The notes beneath the pieces were generated by a model that worked only from the letters and a program-made list of their open reading frames with translations, was not told where the DNA came from and did not search any database. A stretch of 11,590 nucleotides of DNA, taken from Gracilaria caudata. Taxonomy: Eukaryota > Rhodophyta > Florideophyceae > Gracilariales > Gracilariaceae. The position numbers and the translations under genes were made by a program. Positions 7,756-11,590 of this stretch are shown piece by piece. Within the stretch, counting starts at the first letter, position 1. Each line of letters begins with the position of its first letter. The stretch covers positions 1-11,590 of the forward strand of contig JASCIV010000825.1 in NCBI GenBank assembly GCA_030374735.1, read 5' to 3'.

Positions 7756-8963
7756 TCAATTATATATCTCGTTCATCAGAGTAACATCTGACGCATGCAA
7801 TTGTTCTTCTGCAATAGTTACTGCATGATTCAGAAAGAATGACATTGAGCTAGAACGCGGAAGATTAGACTGACACTCATTATATACCTCACAATAATTT
7901 GTACACGAGTCAAAATCCGATGATTTCACAAGCTTCATTATATACTCATCTTTACAACCGAGAGACCGATATAGCTGAACTGCCCCTCGCTTAAGCAAAT
8001 GCCCTGAGTAGGCTCTTGTGTCTCCTTTCCTTATGCCGACGGAACACAATCGACTATGTAAAAGATCATTGAACTTGGCCACCGAAAAGACAGTATCATG
8101 CTGCAAAAGCACCCCGGCATTTGTCTCTTTCATGTTACAGAACAAATAGCCATCGTAAGGACCACGAAGGCAAAGCAACGATAAAATAGTCACAAATGGA
8201 TCCGTAATAACAGAATTTCTCAAAAGATTGCTTCCAGTCCATTCTCGGATGTGATGCACTCGCTCATTCGTAGAGTTCTTTGTTACAGCTGGAATAGTTA
8301 GCGAGATCGAATTTGTCGTTGTCGAAACGTGTTGATATGAAAGATTTAGAACTTCATCATATCGTAATCCAAGATTCAAGGCAAGACTAGAATAGTATGT
8401 AACAGAATATCTTCCGCCTTCACTGCTCCTAAGTTTCCAAACCAGAACTTCTCTGAAATATCATAAATGAGTTTCAGGGTTATCAGACGTGCTCTCAACG
8501 GCATATCACCATTTCTAGAACGCAGAACCCTGTATGCTCTCCGAAATCTGTTAAGATCTTCATTGTTTATAAGCGGATTCCCCATGCATCCAATCCCTGC
8601 TTTGGGATTCCAAGAGGAACAATGCCCATGATTAAGGTATAGATGACGCAGTCCTTGATACAAGGAAAGGACTGATTCATATCCGAGCATATTATCCTTC
8701 TCATAGTTGCAGTGCTGCGCGATTAGATTTATCACAAATTCAGAGCTGGACGCAGTTACCTCCTTTGGGACACTTGCACGGTTCTTTGCGACGTAAGCCG
8801 GAAGAAGACGTTCTGCTATTGCGATATTAGCTTTGATGGCTTCGCTGTTCGCAGTTTGTGCAAGGCGTTCGACAGGAACAGGTGCTGTGAACTCTTTCTT
8901 ACCTTTTCTTGGTTGACCTCGTCTACGTTTTCCGTTCCACCTATGTAACAGCGATTTATACAT
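7756..8963 (-). pseudogene. Eukaryotic tyrosine recombinase (Crypton- or DIRS-like), split by a frameshift
   Basis: Tyrosine recombinases cut and rejoin DNA through a 3'-phosphotyrosine intermediate. The first segment (8963-8376, 195 codons, real ATG) has an AT-hook-like basic patch, KRRRGQPRK (residues 12-20), then a helical core-binding domain (about 85-185). The second (about 8379-7756) carries the catalytic domain: Arg6 in GLRYDEVLNL, a possible active-site Lys at VTKNS, box II as GHLLKRG (His127), and the likely nucleophile Tyr162 in CTNYCEV. Box II has Lys130 where the family has Arg (HxxR), and the usual HW/GRW position reads Ser. The segments differ by -1 frame; the switch must lie at about 8376-8420, where no X XXY YYZ slippery heptamer is visible. 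Upstream lies the palindrome array. A degraded element is most likely, and a Crypton-type origin is inferred from a free-standing recombinase with no reverse transcriptase nearby. Confidence 0.72.
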
Positions 8964-9199
8964 CTACGTCATTGAATACCGGTGAAGGAAAGAATTTGTG
9001 AGACGAATATAGCAAGAGTAGATGGAAAGGCATGAACTTCCAGGGAGGCGGCGCCACTTGCTTTTTCTGGACGGTTAGGAATGATGGCTATAAAGTACAG
9101 GCACTGAACGTGGACAACGAATGTTCAAATTGGACTTCTACTGTCATGCGGAAAGAAATGAACATTCACTTAGGACGTCTGACATTGAACGTTCACTGT

Positions 9200-9293
9200 G
9201 AACGTTCAGTTCCAAGGAATGACAGTCTAAACGCTCTGTGAACATTTTTGGTGAACAATCATTCCCCCCACTTTGACAGTGAACTTTCACTGT
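9200..9293 (+). repeat. First copy of a ~94-bp diverged direct repeat inside the palindrome array
   Basis: This stretch aligns with 9442-9535 at an offset of 242 bases. Shared landmarks in order are GAACGT, AAGGA, TTGACAG or ATGACAG, TAAAC, TTAACATT or TGAACATT, CAATCATTCCCC, CAGTGAAC and TTCACTGT. The array therefore has a higher-order unit as well as the 13-bp unit. Confidence 0.7.
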
Positions 9294-9441
9294 CATAACC
9301 CTGAAAATGAACGTTCACTATGAACGTTCACAGTGAACGTTCAAAGTGAAGGTTCACAGTGCGCGTTCACTGTCGTGCCCTGACAATGAACATGTACAGT
9401 GAACGTTCACTGTCGTGCCCTGAAAAATCAACGTTCACTAT

Positions 9442-9535
9442 GAACGTCCATTTTCAAGGATTGACAGGGTAAACTCTCCGTTAACATTTATAGTGGCCAA
9501 TCATTCCCCTGAACTTAACAGTGAACGTTCACTGT
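9442..9535 (+). repeat. Second copy of the ~94-bp diverged direct repeat
   Basis: Partner of 9200-9293, with the same order of landmarks and scattered substitutions. The divergence suggests an old duplication of a unit of about 242 bp. Confidence 0.7.
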
Positions 9536-9638
9536 GAACGTGTACAGTGTACGTTCATTTTCAAGGCATGACAGTTAACGTTCACAGTCAACGTTCTCAT
9601 AAGAGTACCATACATCCGACGTGATAGTGGCCTTGCAC

Positions 9639-9646
9639 TATAAAAG
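9639..9646 (+). promoter_or_regulatory. Candidate TATA box
   Basis: TATAAAAG follows the right edge of the palindrome array by about 40 bp and precedes an ATG at 9692 by 46 bp. A start site about 30 bp downstream would give a short leader. With the recombinase on the other side, the array would lie between two divergent transcription units. The motif alone is weak evidence. Confidence 0.4.
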
Positions 9647-9691
9647 CCCTTCGAAGAAGTGTATCTGTATTGTAAGGACTTCCTCTGTGTC

Positions 9692-9931
9692 ATGATTCTG
9701 CACGGCATTCGTTGTTTTTCATATATAGTTTCCATCTGTTTCACTCGTGTTGAGAATGAGCATTCGCGGAATGGGTACATCCAGCTTTTGAATGGAAATA
9801 TTGACTTTGGTGGATGTGCTTGTGAAGAACAAACAAAAGTTTTACTTAATAGTTCATTACCTTACAGTTCATTTGCATGGAACAATTTGAGAATAACGGT
9901 TAAAGATCTCAGAGACCCATTCAAGTCGTAG
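9692..9931 (+). CDS. Possible small protein of 79 residues, unrecognised
   Basis: The frame starts at the first ATG after the TATA-like motif. It encodes a hydrophobic N-terminus (MILHGIRCFSYIVSICF) that could be a signal peptide or anchor, then a polar part containing GNIDFGGCACEEQ and ends before a TAG. A possible GTAGAC/TTGTAG intron pair spans the stop, but joining it gives another stop within a few codons. No family is recognised. The length is near chance in this AT-rich stretch, so support rests on position. Confidence 0.25.
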   Translation: MILHGIRCFSYIVSICFTRVENEHSRNGYIQLLNGNIDFGGCACEEQTKVLLNSSLPYSSFAWNNLRITVKDLRDPFKS

Positions 9932-9974
9932 ACATCATGAAAAGTTTTAAGTGCATTGCTCTAATTAACGGCCT

Positions 9975-10800
9975 CTACCTCATTGTAGATGTTCCAATTA
10001 AGCGGTACAATCTCAGAAGCACAAAGAACCAGGTCTCTGTAAAGCTTTTAGGCATTCTTCTGGCCACTTTTGCACCACATATCGTTACTGTACCCGGGCC
10101 AACTTTGTGATCTACTCTTTGCGTCCTTAAGAAAACGGAGAAGGCAAATGCCATGCTCTGGAACCCCAAATGTCCATATCGCGAGAACTCTCTCAATTTT
10201 CTTTGGCATTCCCGGAACATATCTATTACTTGCCACTCGATTAGTTTCGGAAATCACACGATCTTGGTTAGAAGAACGAGGTTGCTTTGGTACTTCGATT
10301 GGAGTAGATCCCATGTCGGGCACTACATCATTTCCTTCCTGTGCAACATATCCTTTCGGTATTGCGGTGAGAACTGAGGCTGGACTCATTTTTGTGGCGT
10401 CACTAGATAAATGAGTTGGTGGGCCTGTTGAACTTCGAACAGGTCTTCGTTGCATAAGGGTTGATAGCCTTCCGTGTAATACATGAAAGTGTACCAAGTC
10501 GTGATCTGCGTAGTGGTTCAAACCATTTTGCCCCTTTAGTAGTGTCTTCCTTGACTTGACCGATGTTTGGGCGAATGAAATATTATCGGCTTGCATCCTT
10601 GAGGCAAAGTCTTGCTCGGATCAGATTTGAATTGGAACCACAAATCCATTGCCGGTGCCTCCACCTTGTAGTAGCCGTCGGGACTCTCGCCGCTCCATTC
10701 GATGAACGAAAATGAAACTTACAATATCGACACAGGGAACTCGTGTGGGTGCGACTCAGGGCATTCCAAACCTCTCCTTTGCTGTATTTAAGCCGCAAAG
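9975..10800 (-). pseudogene. Unrecognised decayed coding sequence
   Basis: Three overlapping minus-strand frames look protein-like. From 10718 to 10536 one encodes EWSGESPDGYYKVEAPAMDL and on to a TAA. From 10596 to 10048 another gives a Ser/Pro-rich stretch, then KKIERVLAIWTFGVPEHG. From 10220 to 9975 a third is hydrophobic near its end. The best-looking parts do not share a frame, the same pattern of breaks as in the neighbours. A GTAAGT at about 10724-10719 on the minus strand could be a splice donor, but no matching acceptor stands out. It may belong to the same mobile element as the recombinase or be a separate relic. Confidence 0.3.
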
Positions 10801-11180
10801 CTATCTAATATAGCGGTTGCGGCTCTTCAAAAAGACGCCATTTGAAAAACTTTTTTCGAAACAGGTCCCAGACATGCAGCTACAATTTGGTTTCCTTTTG
10901 CTGTAGTAGGAAACACACAGACCATCTTGTGTCTTTTTCTTCGCTTGGTGTTAAAATGATAGTTATTCATTTGGAAAACAACTTTCTTAGTTCAATAGCG
11001 AAAGGAATTTTTGCTGAAGATGTATAATGAGCTTTTCAAAAATTTCTCTCTAGAGTGTAAGGCATTCTATCTTCTAAGCAGCACCGGCAAATGAAATTAA
11101 GAACAAACCAACAGACACAACAATAAATCTTCCGAGACCATTTTCTCTTCGTTAAATGTCTTGCAGTAGTTTTGGTGCAA
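10801..11180. other. AT-rich stretch without a supported gene
   Basis: A 61-codon plus-strand open frame (10842-11027) is present but has no recognisable motif and a composition typical of AT-rich non-coding DNA. I see no tandem repeats or RNA genes here. Composition changes near 11181 to the GC-richer hairpin region. Confidence 0.5.
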
Positions 11181-11590
11181 ACCACCGGAGGAAAAGACCG
11201 CCTCGCGGTAGCGCACCCACAGGGGGTTGAGACCTGCTCCCTTGCGGGTAGGTCAGGGGTAGAACCCTCCGATAGGGCTTGCGCTAGCCGGTTGTAAATC
11301 AGGGAAGCCCGGTCGGAGGAAAGGGGAAGAATCGGTACGTCAGCCCACGATGTGGGGATGCCACAGCGTGTGGAGTAAACCGTGTAACGGTTACGGGATC
11401 CGGAAAATGTCCGGGTAATGAGCGGCGCTCGGTGGCACTGACTGACGAAGAGCGGGAAGTATTCCCGATATGGCGGGCCAAACCTGGCAACTCAGGGCCA
11501 AGTGGCGACGGTCCGTAAGACGGAAAAGATAATAAAGAAAGGGTCCGTGACGACGGATGTGCACTTCTTAGTGATAGAGGCGGATGAAGA
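11181..11590. ncRNA. Hairpin-rich region, probable structured RNA, continues past window
   Basis: Perfect or near-perfect short hairpins follow each other: ACCGC-CTC-GCGGT (11197-11209); a GACCT/AGGTC helix with inner CCC/GGG (11231-11254); a long helix CCTCCGA/TCGGAGG plus GGGCTT/AAGCCC (11266-11319); CCCAC-GAT-GTGGG (11344); CCACA-GCG-TGTGG (11361); AACCGT-GTA-ACGGTT (11378); CCGGA/TCCGG (11400); CGGGAA-GTA-TTCCCG (11453); TCCGT-AAG-ACGGA (11512); TCCGT-GACG-ACGGA (11543). No good coding frame covers it. It resembles a structured 5' leader of a retroelement or part of a large ribozyme or intron, but I cannot name a family, and the RNA strand is not determined. Confidence 0.6.

Larger units (their letters stand above)
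9104..9597. repeat. Array of the palindrome TGAACGTTCA at 13-bp pitch
   Basis: The perfect 10-bp palindrome TGAACGTTCA occurs at 9186, 9199, 9308, 9321, 9334, 9400 and 9522. Close variants sit at 9347, 9360, 9387, 9428, 9441, 9535 and 9548. Within clusters the start-to-start distance is 13 bases, with spacers such as CTG, CAG or CTA; five consecutive units run from 9308 to 9369. Other elements recur: TTCACTGTCGTGCCCTGA (41 bases apart) and TTCAAGG plus ATGACAG (near 9211, 9452 and 9558). The block begins about 140 bp upstream of the recombinase ATG. It may be element-terminal sequence, a protein-binding array or a MITE-like repeat. Confidence 0.85.

Noticed and set aside
8376..8420. Programmed -1 frameshift site
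   Set aside because: No slippery heptamer or obvious downstream pseudoknot was found; kept only as a possibility in the finding.
9186..9557. CRISPR array
   Set aside because: Units are 13 bp with 3-base spacers, there are no unique 25-40 bp spacers, and the context is eukaryotic.
9529..9780. Minus-strand open frame across the palindrome array
   Set aside because: Its sequence is mostly translated repeat (NVNCHALKMNVHC), which a palindromic array produces on either strand.
11181..11330. HDV-like self-cleaving ribozyme of a non-LTR element
   Set aside because: A possible 7-bp P1 (11222-11228 with 11263-11269) exists, but I could not place the P3/P1.1/P4 order or the catalytic cytosine convincingly.
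11420..11470. Hammerhead ribozyme (CTGACGA present)
   Set aside because: The required stem II followed by GAAA and the flanking helices are not present around it.
11181..11590. Group II intron or ribosomal RNA
   Set aside because: No domain V or clear GUGYG 5' end is visible within the window, and no universally conserved rRNA stretch is recognised.

Overview
The window looks like nuclear DNA of a compact eukaryote. The recognisable genes are eukaryote-specific: a SWR1/SRCAP-type chromatin remodeller, translation factor eIF6 and tubulin-folding cofactor E. They lie a few tens to a few hundred bases apart and show no convincing introns. A red alga or another small-genome alga or protist would fit, but the sequence does not prove a lineage.

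Nearly every gene is broken. Conserved protein sequence can be followed through each locus, but it jumps between reading frames and is cut by in-frame TAA, TAG and TGA codons. Left to right: the C-terminal part of a SWR1/SRCAP-like ATPase (+, 1-2600), convergent with an eIF6 relic (-, 2640-3302); an unrecognised decayed gene (-, 3658-5422); a tight palindrome at 5680-5712; a GC-rich relic of tubulin-folding cofactor E (-, 5713-7318); a tyrosine recombinase split by a frameshift (-, 7756-8963) whose frame stays open for 111 more codons past its TGA; a palindrome-rich array (9104-9597); a small possible gene behind a TATA box (+); unrecognised decayed coding sequence (-, 9975-10800); an AT-rich gap; and, from about 11181 to the window end, a dense chain of hairpins that looks like a structured RNA or the start of a mobile element.

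Three non-coding structures stand out. (1) A 462-bp insertion at 6012-6473 sits in the cofactor E relic, is flanked by an exact 19-bp direct repeat, and carries a CATC/GATG motif phased mostly every 11 bp that switches strand twice. (2) The array at 9104-9597 repeats the perfect palindrome TGAACGTTCA at a 13-bp pitch just upstream of the recombinase. (3) The right end holds about nine short hairpins in 360 bp, including one helix whose 5' strand has two possible partners.

The main uncertainty is whether the many frame breaks reflect a decayed (perhaps duplicated) block of genes or indel errors in the assembly. The loss of the expected eIF6 ATG, nonsense codons and the cofactor E insertion favour real decay. 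The predominance of single-base shifts keeps assembly error open.
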